In this document: positions 42,784-53,417 of the stretch, piece after piece
How positions within the stretch are numbered: the stretch's first letter is position 1
How the letters are laid out: each line of letters begins with the position of its first letter
Source: Stagonosporopsis chrysanthemi
Lineage: Eukaryota > Ascomycota > Dothideomycetes > Pleosporales > Didymellaceae
Assembly (NCBI GenBank): GCA_022560025.1
Contig: JAFISE010000001.1
Location: 434,001-498,000 of the forward strand
Direction: 5' to 3'
Length of the DNA stretch: 64,000 nt
Program-made: the position numbers and the translations under genes
Notes under the pieces: model-generated
What the model saw: only the letters and a program-made list of their open reading frames with translations
What the model was told of the DNA's origin: nothing
Databases searched by the model: none

Positions 42784-45700
42784 ATGGTCAACAGCCTGCT
42801 CTTCCGCTGGGAAGATAGCCAGGCGCTGCAGCATCATTGTGGCTTCTGCGAGCGTCCTCTCTCCCACCCAGGAGCTCGAGCAAGCTGCTTTGGCACACAC
42901 AGTGAGCCGTGTCACCGCTTTCACCAGGTATTTTGCGACTCTGACACTTGCACCGAAGTATGTGCTGACCTTGCAGGCAATGTTCATGCGCAACCGCGCT
43001 CATATGTGCAACTATTGCAGTGCTATTGACGAAGCGTGAGCGACCCACACTCCCTCGATGACTTCTTGTGTACTGACATAGCTGTTATAAGGCACTACAA
43101 ACGACACCATGAGTTGGTCACTCAGTTACGTAGTCTCTACGAAAGCTGCGGTGAGGGAGACTGGTCTATCGTACCTGCAGAACCCGGAGACCCAAGAAGA
43201 GGCCGATTTCCGATGTCAATTTCAACCATTTGCGAGACTGCGACAGACAGCCTTGCCTCTGATGAGACGCCAACCTCCAGGCGCGAACGAAAGGATGCTA
43301 AGTGCCTCGTTCGGGCGGCCAATCGGGCGAAAGTCGTCACTCAGGAAGAGATCAGATATGTTGAGTCAGTGCTTCACTCCGCCGAAGGTGTTAGCGGTGC
43401 TGAAGGTGTCAGCCCTGCCAGCGTTGAGGAGATGCAGCTGATTGAGGACCATCTGCGGTACAACGCAAACGTTTATAACAGCAGTTCGAGTCGTCGCGAT
43501 CTTAAAAGGTTTGCCAAGATACCTGATGTGGATGTCGACTTCGAGGGCGAGATGGAGAGAGTCCTTGATACGTTCCGCATCACAGAACTTGTTAAGCGCA
43601 ATGTCAGAAATCGCGGGCTACAAGGCAAGGAACTCAGAAACTTCGACACCTTGGTTGAGACATTCAAGGACGCTGTTGTAGAAGACTTGGTTCTCGTCAA
43701 GAAAGACATGATGGAGATCAGGATGCGTCGCGCAGGTTATCTCCGTTACACCAACAAAACTGCTTATGGAATTGTGGAAGACAGATACAGCGAAAAAAAT
43801 TGGAAGACGGGCGAGCGTATTACATCTTCTTCCAGCGATTCCAGTGGCCTCACCTCGCCGTCTGAGGAGATTTTTACGCCACTTGAGTACGTTGAATAGA
43901 TATGGCACTCGTGCAGACGCTAACTATTCGACCAGGTCTATCTCTGAGCTGCGAATCTCCCCAGATTGCTTGGTCCCTGACAGTCCAGATCGACGGCACC
44001 TGCAACATGTCCATACCCGCATCAGTGGAGACGATGGTCTTGGTCAGAAGGTCATTGAGCCTTATCATGCGCCACTGTTGTCACTCACGCCAATAACGCC
44101 TCATAAGAAGCCTACTGTCTTGCAGTTAAAGGTGATCGAGAATAAGGAGAACGGCATTGCTGCTGGCTTAACCAACCGCGGGTGGCTTCGGCGTGAAGTG
44201 GCGAAGCAGAACCATACACGACCTCTACGAACTGCAGAGGATGTTGACCTCCTCGATTCACCACTCTCAATCAAAGTCGCCGTCCCAAATAGACCAATGT
44301 GGGGCAAGAGCAGAGCTATACCACGAGGTTGTGTAGCTGGAAGTTCTGCTAGGGATGAAAAGACATTTCCCACCCTCGATCCAAAGGTCAACACAGCCAA
44401 TCGCTTCTCTCATCGACCGAAAGCGCATGCTGTGCAGTCGCCTACGGATCGTAGAATCGTTGGGCTCGATGGACCGGAACGCGAGGTCATATCAAACTAC
44501 AACAACCAAGAAGCACACCCAGTAGTCTCTCAGAAGAAGGCAAAGAAGACTCAACGTGAAGCCAAGCGAAAAGTCAAGAAGATTAACGAACCCGAGGAGA
44601 CATCCAGCCCTACAGTGGTGAATGAGGCCCACCTTGAAGTCGCTCAGCAAGGCTCTGGCCATGCTTTGCTCGGCAGCTCCGTGCTTAACAGCGCTCATAA
44701 TACTGTGAAAGAGAGTGCAATCCCCTCTCCAAGAGGATCAATGAAGGACGCTCAGGTTTGTACACCGGTTAAGGCTTCAGTGGAGGACGTAGCCGAGCTA
44801 GTTGTCTCAGTTTTCCCATCCCGTCCGCTCGCACCACATACCACTCACGGAAAACACGACCACTGGATGCGTTTCTCTCGAGTCTTCACTGTTGATCAAC
44901 TGACTGCCCCGCTTCTTCAATCCTTTGCGGGCTGCTCCCATGGGTCATCGTGCCTCTTCGAGAGCAACGGTGTACCCGACTGTCCATTCCATGAGCCTCG
45001 TAAGCTGAAATCCATTTTTCCAGGTTGTTTTCGCTGACAAACATTGCAGATTGTTCCTGCGGGGACCCCCTGCTCAATCAGTGCTACTTAGTGCATCCCA
45101 GCAGACAACTTTGTTCCACAGGGCCATACAACCGAGCTTGTGGCGAGAGGCTGCTAGCGTTGTATCAGGAACACGAAATGACCAAGGATCGGGTCCTGCT
45201 CGTTGATGACGATCTTGTCAATTACTTGATGAATGACAACAGCAGTGCTAAGATGCCGGATTTTACTGGCATGCCTCCTCGTCTTCTGCAAGAACACACG
45301 GAATTCCTGGTTGGTTGTGATCGTGGACCACTCATGAAGCAGGAGCTTGAGTTCGATCGCCTTTTCCAGAAGAACATGTCCATGAAGAACCCTCTCACCA
45401 TGGCGGAGTTGCAGAACATCCAACGCCAAACTTTCGGTCCTAAGGGATCCGTCCCAATCTGCTACTGTCAGATAGAGGTGTCACGCACTGCTGCTGCCTC
45501 CATGAAGAAGGGCAGCAAGGACCACGTCAGCTGTTCACATCAGGGCTGCGAGTTTGGTGGTGTTTTTCACAAGCGCTGTGTCAAGAAGCTGGGAGTGGAG
45601 AAGGTTAGTCGATGGTACTGTACTGCGTGTGAGAAGCGCATGAAGGCCCTGGCTTATCGAACCCTGGGTATCCCGTACAAGGATGAGACTCGCGTCATGA

Positions 45701-45843
45701 GCAGTGCCGAAAAGACACTCGCAGAAAAGATTATTGCGAATACGCTCTCGAGGCTTGGTGCAATGAAGATCTCGAAGTCAGGGTTACAGGACCTTCAAGC
45801 TGGCGACATGCGAGGTGGACTAGACATTGAGGACTGTGACTAA
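42784..45843 (+). CDS. Large protein with N-terminal Cys/His cluster and C-terminal PHD-like finger
   Basis: Five exons (42784-42927, 42977-43035, 43092-43886, 43936-44999, 45050-45843) with introns of 49-56 nt give 951 residues. After splicing, residues 17-62 hold a possible zinc-binding cluster: Cys19/Cys22 (HHCGFC), Cys35, His39, Cys43, His47 and Cys59/Cys62 (MCNYC). The spacing is RING-like but not canonical. Residues about 80-690 are charged and mostly disordered, with a helical part near 160-290. Residues about 822-882 hold a PHD-like finger: CYC, then a Cys pair in SCSHQGCEF, H-x2-C in FHKRC, and C-x2-C in WYCTAC. PHD fingers commonly read histone tails, so a nuclear role is possible. 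I do not recognise the full-length family. Confidence 0.72.
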
Positions 45844-46006
45844 AGGTGTGGTGCATAACGCGACTGTAGTAAAGCGCCGCGCAGATTGTGATAGAGCTAT
45901 TTGGGTATATCAAGAGTAATGGAATGTCTCGTAAATCATCATGACGTCGTTCGGACCACATTGGTCGCTTCCGTGAAAACAGTGAAGTGAAGAAGGGTTC
46001 AGGCCT

Positions 46007-46501
46007 TCAACGCGACCCCTCAACCGAACTTGAGAAGACGAGTTTCCTGATCCACTTCCTCCACTTCCTCATTCTCGAAGACGCGTTCTTGCGGTTCCTC
46101 CTCGCCCTAGCCTCCTTGTCCTCCCATGTACTCGCCCTTCCCACATTGAACTCAATGCTATCCACGGCCCTCAACCCAAGCATCCCCCCCTCCTCTTCGT
46201 CTTCGTCTTCCTCATCCTCACTCTCACTCTCCAGCTCGAAGTACCGCTGCAGCAGGAATTGCCTCGCTGCGAAAACTGTCTCCACTTCATCCGTAAACGT
46301 GATGCTTGATGCTGGCGAGACTTCGTCTAGGCCTCCGCTGTCGACCCTGACTACTGGCTTCGGCTTGGAATTGGAGGCAGTCGGTACTCCTTGGGGGATT
46401 GGCCTCCGAAGTGGTGAGGAGGCTGAGGCTGTGTGGAGGGAGTAGGGCGCGTAGTCTGCGCGGGCCATCGTCGTGAAGGGCCTCGGTGATGGGAAGACCA
46501 T
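46007..46501 (-). CDS. Hypothetical acidic/basic protein
   Basis: A 164-residue single-exon frame starts at the ATG at 46501; Met12 is an alternative start. Residues about 20-70 are Pro/Ser-rich. An acidic run of Glu/Asp lies near 92-104, and the C-terminus is strongly basic (RARRNRKNASSRMRKWRKWIRK). Such charge segregation is common in nuclear or nucleic-acid-associated proteins, but no domain is recognised. It is convergent with the PHD-like gene, with 163 bp between stops. Confidence 0.5.
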   Translation of the reverse strand: MVFPSPRPFTTMARADYAPYSLHTASASSPLRRPIPQGVPTASNSKPKPVVRVDSGGLDEVSPASSITFTDEVETVFAARQFLLQRYFELESESEDEEDEDEEEGGMLGLRAVDSIEFNVGRASTWEDKEARARRNRKNASSRMRKWRKWIRKLVFSSSVEGSR

Positions 46502-46980
46502 CGTGGGCGGGTGATAACTACGCGGTTTTGTGTTTGTTTACGCGGAGTATCGCGGTGGTGCTTGAAGACTTCTTGGTCGTTGAGGTAGTTTCTTTGTGTT
46601 TGAAATGGGAACTTGTTGGCTGCGTTGGAAATGGGGTATAATAGAGCTGCTATGATACCATGTGCAGACAAGGCCAAAATATATGCATGTGTGAGGGAAT
46701 AAATTGCATGTGTGATTTACTTTGTGCCCAATGTTTGGAGTCGGTGAGCAGCCATGACCATGGTTGACCCTGCGGTATTTAGTCCACGTCGCTTGCGACT
46801 GGCTGGTGCCGACCGCAATAGCGCGTTGGGCTCAGGAACGTGCGTCTGATTGAACAGCAGAGTATGGTTCGCATCAATGTTACCCAAGGCTACGGGCGCT
46901 GTGGGTTGTCAAGGGGTCGTGTTTATTTACGACGGTGTACTAGTATACAGTTGTTGCGGGTAGCGGGAGCTAAGCCCTAT
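46502..46980. other. Intergenic, no supported gene
   Basis: This 479 bp stretch lies between the hypothetical gene and the 3' end of PCP1, both on the minus strand. No gene or element is recognised. Confidence 0.45.
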
Positions 46981-48207
46981 CTACTGCGCGCTCTGCAGAC
47001 GGCGCTTCCAAGCTCGCACCAATGGCTTCCACAGGTTGTCCTTGCCATTGAAGTAGGAGTAACCTACGCCGATAAGTGCACCGGACAAATGTGCCTAGAC
47101 ATATTAGCGAGTGTGACATGCGGGCAGGTTGGATGGACTTACGGCGTGGCCGAAATTGACGAAAGAGTAACCACGGATCACTCCGATCAAGTCGAATAGC
47201 ATGACTGCTGGAAAGAAGTATTGCGCTTCAAATGACACAGGCACGAAAAGAATGCCCAGCTGAGCAGTAGGGTACTCCATGCAGAAAGCTCCAAGGATAC
47301 CAAACAAAGCACCACTGGCCCCACCACCTCTAATGAACATCTCCGGAATGATCCGTCTGTTCTTTGCGAACATTATCGTCAGATGTTGCGCATATCCAGA
47401 CAGTACACCGGTAGCGAGAAAGAAGGCTCCGATGTGCGGCCCGTTGCCCTCGAACAAGTTTGAGTATCCCACCGGCAGCATGAAGTTATAAGTCGCCCAC
47501 ATGTTGACTGCCAAGTGCATAGGTCCCGAATGCACAAAAATCGACGTGAAATTCGTGTAGTTGACGTTGCGAGCGGGTATGTGCCACAACAAGTCCCAGT
47601 ATCGGGGCACAAGGAAGCTGGTCAGATGAACTGCGCTGTTTGCACCAATGATGCTCCAAGTCACTTTCGATATGGGATTCAGCTCTGTCCACCAGCGAGT
47701 TGCGAGCTCAGTCGCGCTGGGCGGTCCTGCACGTGACTGTGGCTGTAACCCCCATTGGGGTGCTTGAAACCAGGTAGCCTTCTTCTCCTGCTCGATTTCC
47801 TCCTTGGCCTGGTACAATGCGAGTCCAGAAAATATGCCGGCAGACACGGCAACGGACCATATCGCTGGCTGCAGATATCGAACTCGTACTTTGGGCCAGG
47901 GATCGTTGGGCGGCTCATACTCATCGTATCCTGGTTCCGAATATTGACTGCCGGATGCGGGGCCTGTACTGCTCCCCACGGTTGGTGGGATGATCTCGAT
48001 TTGCTCTTCTCTGATCTGCTGGATGGGAGACTTGCGCTCTGATTGTTGTCCGAATCTCCGATGCGGTTTCTGTGAATTGTGCTGGCCGCGCTGATGTAGC
48101 CTAATGCTGAGCGGAGTTGCGCGCCATCGTAATGGCGCAGATGCGGATTGCCGGCTGACTAGGCAAAGCCGCTTCAGAGGCGATCTGCCTATCCCTAATA
48201 ATAACAT
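46981..48207 (-). CDS. PCP1: Mitochondrial rhomboid protease (Pcp1/PARL type)
   Basis: This inner-membrane serine protease processes proteins such as the Mgm1/OPA1 dynamin. Exons 48207-47143 and 47094-46981 (48 nt intron) give 392 residues. The first ~60 residues are rich in Arg and poor in acidic residues, as in a mitochondrial presequence. A first helix (PAIWSVAVSAGIFSGLALY) precedes the six-helix rhomboid core, the 1+6 layout of PARL. The core has HLAVNMW, the catalytic Ser in GGGASGALFG near 297, and the catalytic His357 in AHLSGALIG, supplied by the last exon. The gene is divergent from the BTB gene (672 bp). Confidence 0.93.
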
Positions 48208-48879
48208 CGATGATGCACGATGCCTTTGGATTCTTGAAGATGCACTGCGTATGGCATCCAGTCGCGATTCGACGGGTGTGGTGTCGTGAAGCGCTAATCA
48301 ATTCGGCCCGACTCGCAATCGTTCTCCAACGTGCCTGCTGTTGCTTTTCTGCGCCTGCCACCACTTTACATAATTGCTGTTCTGAGACTGATCACCTCCA
48401 TTCTTCTTCACGTTCGTTATGCAGACGTAGGTATAAGGCAGCTCGAAAGCAAGGCATTTATTGTGGCAACAATGTGAGCGCTGACGCAAGGTTCAAGCAA
48501 CCTTTGGAACGGTGCTTCGAAGGTTGTAAATCACAGGGTCTTTTCGAGAGCTGGTAGCGATAACTCATAACGCCTAAGAGGCTTCTGGGACAGATCGTGA
48601 ATGCCTTAGTTTGGAGCAGAGCACCTAATATGGAGCTTACCATGAAGCCTGATGCGTGTATACTTGCTGAGTCTTGCTTCGCAAGTACGGTTCAAGCTCC
48701 CTGGACCAAGAATGAGACGTCTCGATTCTGCTCCTGATCGAGATCATCACGATACTTGACTTTCATCGCTGTAATCGACTAGAGCGTCTCAGAACTCGTT
48801 GTACAATCTCACGGCACCCCTTGATAACGGCTGTTTCGACATGGGCTGTTGTCTTACCGTGATTGCAGCTCCTGCCAAC
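48208..48879. other. Divergent promoter region PCP1/BTB gene
   Basis: This 672 bp stretch lies between divergent starts. The frames are short and I recognise no regulatory element. Confidence 0.45.
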
Positions 48880-50014
48880 ATGCTGCATACTCAATCGATA
48901 TTGAGTACAGAGCAAGAACTTACGAGGCTTTTATCTAGGAGCTCAGAGTAGGTTTACGCTGTAAGCGCTGCGACTATGTTGCTAATAGCTCGACAGTGTG
49001 ACCGCTAATGGCCTCCACATTCAGGTCGGCAAATCTATCGATGCCCAGACTATACACATTTCGAAGTCCGTACTCAATTCATGTCAAGCATTAAAAGACG
49101 CCCTCATGCCGGGCTGCAAGATCGTCAATGCCGACCCAGCAGTTTTTGCTATCATCATCGAGCACCTACGATCCATCAGCATCTTCGGACTGATCTCCTT
49201 CAGCGCACCCGGCCACCTCCAAGAACTGACTCTCAGCGATAGCCCTCTCCTGGCTTTCGCAAAAGCATGGCACATCGGCGATATGCTACGAATGCCCGAT
49301 CTTCAAAACGCCATCACCAAAGTCTACAGCGCCTACTACACCAAGTGTCTAGACAGTGTCTTCGACATCTCCACTCCTCCGGAACCAATAAGCCCGCGAC
49401 CATTTACTTACCTCCGCGACAACATCGGTAATCATACAAAAGCTGAGCGCTTCCTGATCGACTTCTACGCCGGTCTCGCGAATAAACACCTAAAACTCGA
49501 TCGAAGCGAACACAAGCTTCTACACAGCGATATTGCACTTCTAATCCGAGATCGCTGGAAGCAACTCCGAGGGAGACGCGATAGCGCCCAAGTAACTATG
49601 AGCAACGACCGCATTGTGTCTCGCGATTGCTGTTTCAAAGCCAACAAGAACGAGAATGTCGTCCACGGCATCTTGCAGGTGCAGTACCTATCCGCAGGAG
49701 CTGGGACGAGCTTTGGGCACAATCCGCCGGTTCATGTGATTGAGATGCGGAGGAAGGTGTCTCGAGGCTCAGAGAGCGGTCCGTCGCCGAACGCAACAGG
49801 GCTTGAGGTTCTGATGGCAAGGAGGAAGAGGCATCGCGGTGTGCGGTCTAGAAGTGGGAGTCGTGCGGGGCTCTCAAGGAGAAGTGCTGAGAGAGGTCAC
49901 GAGGTTGTGGTGCAGCCCGAGTTCACGGTTCCATTTGGTGCTGGTGCTGCGCGGACGCAAGAATCGGTCCCATCGCCGTCTGTTTCACCTGGGATTGTTC
50001 CATTTGAGCAGTGA
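48880..50014 (+). CDS. BTB/POZ-domain protein
   Basis: BTB domains dimerise and often serve as adaptors for cullin-3 ligases. Exons 48880-48947 and 48997-50014 (49 nt intron) give 361 residues. The intron join restores LLSRSSDVTANGLHIQVG, which resembles the family's '..SDV.. ..V..' opening. Downstream, TIHISKSVLNSCQALKDAL and ADPAVFAIIIEHL fit the BTB helices, covering about residues 20-105. A helical region follows to about 215. The C-terminal ~90 residues are Arg/Ser-rich (ARRKRHRGVRSRSGSRAG) and probably disordered or nucleus-targeting. No Kelch, MATH or BACK domain is clear. The exact partner is unknown. Confidence 0.7.
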
Positions 50015-50568
50015 GAGTCTCTCAACGAAGCCGATTTGGGATCTGCAGCTCGTTCGACTGAAAGTTCTATTATGGCTGGGCGCCATAACAACTTGTGTTT
50101 AGCTGGACTGAAACCTTTCAGGTCAGCTGCTTACTGTAATTGATAGCCGCTCTGGGCAGCAAGGTCTTAACAACAGGCAGTAAGACCACCGCTAGCCTTC
50201 TCGAATCTAGGTAAACTATCGTGACGTTCTAAAGCTTGAATCTTCATTGTATTGGTTTCTTAGATTACCTCCTGCGCGGAGATGCACAGCGCAACCGTAT
50301 GTTTTACAATTCACGCGACGTTCGAGAGCGAATCAGACGGTGTGACACGAACATGGGGCGTTTATAGACAAGGGTGCTGGAAAGACTTTGATGTCAGTCG
50401 GCAGACATGTTCGCACCCGAGATGCTTCCTCTCTATCATGTGTGCGGCAGGCAGTGCCTTGTTTGGTATCGATCCGTTCAATCTTGGGTATGCAACGTGC
50501 AAATCATATCTCCCTCGTGTCCAAGCGCCAGGTGAACGCCGTACTCCACCCAAACTCTACTGCGCCCC
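50015..50568. other. Convergent intergenic region
   Basis: This 554 bp stretch lies between the stops of the BTB gene and BUB3. Frames overlapping it extend into BUB3 antisense and are not genes. Nothing else is seen. Confidence 0.5.
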
Positions 50569-51651
50569 TTATTTCTTCTTGCCTTGTGCTTCTGAATCGC
50601 TCAGCTCCCTGATGAACACCTTGATGACACCATCTGGAACGTCGTCCACACCGTCCTCGAACCCTGGACTCACACCAACAGCCATGAATTTCCCGTCTGA
50701 GGAGAATTCGATTGTCTGCACGCTCGCAGGGAACTTTTGGTATTGCCTTATCCTCCTCTTTGCGACCGCGTCCCATAGCGCCACAATACCATCGCCTCCT
50801 CCTGTCGCGAACGTGCCGTGCACAGGGTGGTATGCCAGCGCGTTGACGGGGTACACAACATCCTGCCCTTCTACGTTCTGGCGATGGCACTTGAACGCGT
50901 ATTTCCTTGACTGACTCTCGTCGCTTGGGTCAAACCATTCGACGGCCACACGACCTTCAATGCTCGAGCTCGAGTAACCGGCATCGTTGGGCATGCATGA
51001 TACCGCACGCGTCATGTACTTCATCGAACTTTCTCTCCTCTGCCATGGCTCAATGGGAACGGCTTCTCCTCCACCCTGCTTCGCGGCGCCCGACAGAGCG
51101 CCCAGCTCGTAGATGTTGACAGCACGGCTTGCCATTGCAACGACAAGTTTCGAGGCGGACGCGGAGAGGGAGAAGGGTTTGGAAGGAAGGCTGATAACGG
51201 CGAAGTCGCCTGGGTTGGAGAGGTCGTGGAGGTGCAGGGTAGAGTCCCATGATGCGGAGATGAGGAGGTTGTGTGCGGCGGAGTACAGGATATTGCGAAC
51301 ACCCTGGGAGTGCGTCGAGACGATCGTTTGCGCTCCGGACGAGAGGTCAATTCTATGGTTCGTTAGTCGCAGGCAGGGTAGTGTGATCCATGAAGCAACG
51401 TACCTCCGCACTTCCCAGTCCAGTCCAGCTGTAAACGCCTCGTTGTCGTCGCGGCCGAAACATACGTCTAGCACAGGGGCTCGGTGCTCGAACTTCTGCA
51501 GCAGCTTGCCGCCAGGTTCGCCATGGGTGTCATAGAGATACACATGTCTATCCCACGAAGAGACCAGTAATCGCGTTGGTGTGCGCGGCGAGAATTTGAC
51601 AGAGGAAATGGGCTCTGTAGGGTTCTGAGCGAGCTCGAATTGGCTGGACAT
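50569..51651 (-). CDS. BUB3: Spindle assembly checkpoint protein BUB3
   Basis: Bub3 is a WD40 propeller that brings Bub1 and Mad3 to phosphorylated kinetochores. Exons 51651-51404 and 51352-50569 give 343 residues, close to the family's usual 320-350. The 51 nt intron is a multiple of three, so the frame reads through it, but the splice restores EVRRIDLSSG. The MSSQFEL start at 51651 fits the family; upstream in-frame codons are leader. Repeated WD-like ends are visible: SSWDRHVYLYD, AGLDWEVR, SASWDSTLHLHD, GRVAVEWFD and GGGDGIVALWD. It is divergent from GPN2, with 157 bp between starts. Confidence 0.94.
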   Translation of the reverse strand: MSSQFELAQNPTEPISSVKFSPRTPTRLLVSSWDRHVYLYDTHGEPGGKLLQKFEHRAPVLDVCFGRDDNEAFTAGLDWEVRRYVASWITLPCLRLTNHRIDLSSGAQTIVSTHSQGVRNILYSAAHNLLISASWDSTLHLHDLSNPGDFAVISLPSKPFSLSASASKLVVAMASRAVNIYELGALSGAAKQGGGEAVPIEPWQRRESSMKYMTRAVSCMPNDAGYSSSSIEGRVAVEWFDPSDESQSRKYAFKCHRQNVEGQDVVYPVNALAYHPVHGTFATGGGDGIVALWDAVAKRRIRQYQKFPASVQTIEFSSDGKFMAVGVSPGFEDGVDDVPDGVIKVFIRELSDSEAQGKKK

Positions 51652-51808
51652 GTTGGCGATGTTTGCGACGAATCGCTGGTGTTTGGAAAGCTCGAGGTGC
51701 AGCTCGGCCACAAAACACTGCTGACTAAGCCTCTCACAGGGCTGATCGGCCCCACCAGACTTTTGAAGCCTCCAGAGTTCTGGTGTTCCTCTAACGCAAC
51801 ACCACAAA
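51652..51808. promoter_or_regulatory. Short bidirectional promoter BUB3/GPN2
   Basis: Only 157 bp separate the two divergent ATGs, so the promoters and both 5' leaders must share it. No TATA box is seen. Confidence 0.6.
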
Positions 51809-53063
51809 ATGCCGTTTGCTCAGCTGGTGATAGGGCCGCCAGGCTCAGGCAAGTCAACCTACTGTGATGGCATGCAACAGTTCATGGGCGCTATCGAACG
51901 CAAGTGTTCGGTCGTCAACCTCGACCCCGCCAACGATCACTGCTCGTATGAGCCCGCCGTAGACGTGCGAGATCTGGTGACCATAGATGAAATCATGGAG
52001 CAAGAGTCGCTTGGGCCGAACGGGGGCATCCTATATGCATTGGAGGAACTGGAGCATAACTTTGACTGGCTGGAAGAAGGGTTGAAGGAACTTGGAGGTC
52101 CGCACGCCGCTTTCTGAAAGATGCTGGAGTCATGCTGAGTAGTGGCAGATGATTATGTCTTATTTGACTGCCCTGGACAGGTTGAGCTCTTTACCTCGCA
52201 CTCGTCGCTGCGCAACATCTTCTTTCGCCTCCAAAAACTTGGGTACCGAGTATTCGCCCACCACCCAATGCACGTAGCACCCAGCTAATCCAGGCCAGCT
52301 CGTTGTCGTGCACCTGACTGACTCGATCATACTATCGCGACCATCATTATACGTCTCGTCGTTACTCCTCGCCCTGCGCAGCATGCTGCAGATGGACCTC
52401 CCCCACCTGAACGTCCTCACCAAGATCGACAACCTGCAGAACTACCCGAACTTGCCCTTCAACCTCGATTTCTACACTGAGGTGCAGGACCTTCATTACC
52501 TTCTACCACATCTGAATCGTGAACAGACCTCGGGCATACCAGGACCAACAACACTGGGCGCAAATGAGGACACGGACATGGACGACGAGGAACCTACATC
52601 CAAGTTTTCAGCACTTAACAAAGCGATCGTTGAGTTGGTCGAAGAATTTGCCCTTGTCGGCTTCGAGACCTTGGCAGTTGAGGACAAGAAGAGCATGATG
52701 ACACTGCTGCGCGCCATAGATCGTGCAGGTGGCTATGCGCTTGGGGGTATCGAAGGCGCGAACGAGACAGTATGGTCCATGGCCATGCAGCAGAACGCTG
52801 TGACAATGGATGCCCGCGATGTGCAGGAGAGATGGCTAGACAGAAGAGACGAGCTCGACGACGAGGAGAGGAAAGCATGGGAGAACGAAACCAAGGAAAT
52901 GCGCGATCGGCCAGAAGCTGAAATGCCATCTGCTCCGAATGCGTCCCAAGAACCCAAAGCGAAGAGACATGAAGATGATGATGACGAAACGGATGATTTG
53001 GAGGAGATGAAGCAATTCATGGAGAAGCAAAAGGGAAGCGGCATCAGCGTCGTCAGGAAATGA
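51809..53063 (+). CDS. GPN2: GPN-loop GTPase 2
   Basis: GPN GTPases are needed for assembly and nuclear import of RNA polymerases. Exons 51809-52097, 52149-52249 and 52299-53063 (introns 51 and 49 nt) give 384 residues. The P-loop GPPGSGKST is at 9-17, the diagnostic GPN motif near 70 (LGPNGG), the switch region in FDCPGQVELF and the base-specificity motif in LTKIDNL. Absence of the long GPN1-type C-terminus and the overall pattern favour GPN2. The last ~80 residues form an acidic, helical tail rich in Glu/Asp/Lys, longer than in yeast Gpn2. The third exon could use a slightly different acceptor, but 52299 keeps phase and the family sequence LVVVHLTDS. Confidence 0.92.
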
Positions 53064-53417
53064 TTGCAGGCACCACAGCACATGTTACGGCTCGTGCGCA
53101 AAGGCTGATCAAGGGTTTGCTACTGCGTAGGCACAAGTCTTGTATTTCTACTTACCCCAAAAAGACGTGATAAGATCAAGACAGCAGAGGCTTTGGGAAG
53201 CTACAAATTGCGATGTTGGGTGTCGCAACAGCACCAAACGGTGACCAGGCAGCAGGCCCCACATGCATCACCGCCTGCGCGGGGTAGCGTCTCACACACG
53301 TCGTCGCGTGAGTGAAAGGATGCGTGTTTGACATGCCTAGAGATAGTAGACTCACAACAACGCTACCAACTGACATGTTACGCCCGTCTTGTCTTTTTGG
53401 TGCCTTCTACGCATTTC
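53064..53417. other. Intergenic, CHM7 promoter region
   Basis: This 354 bp stretch lies between GPN2 and CHM7 on the same strand. No element is recognised. Confidence 0.45.
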
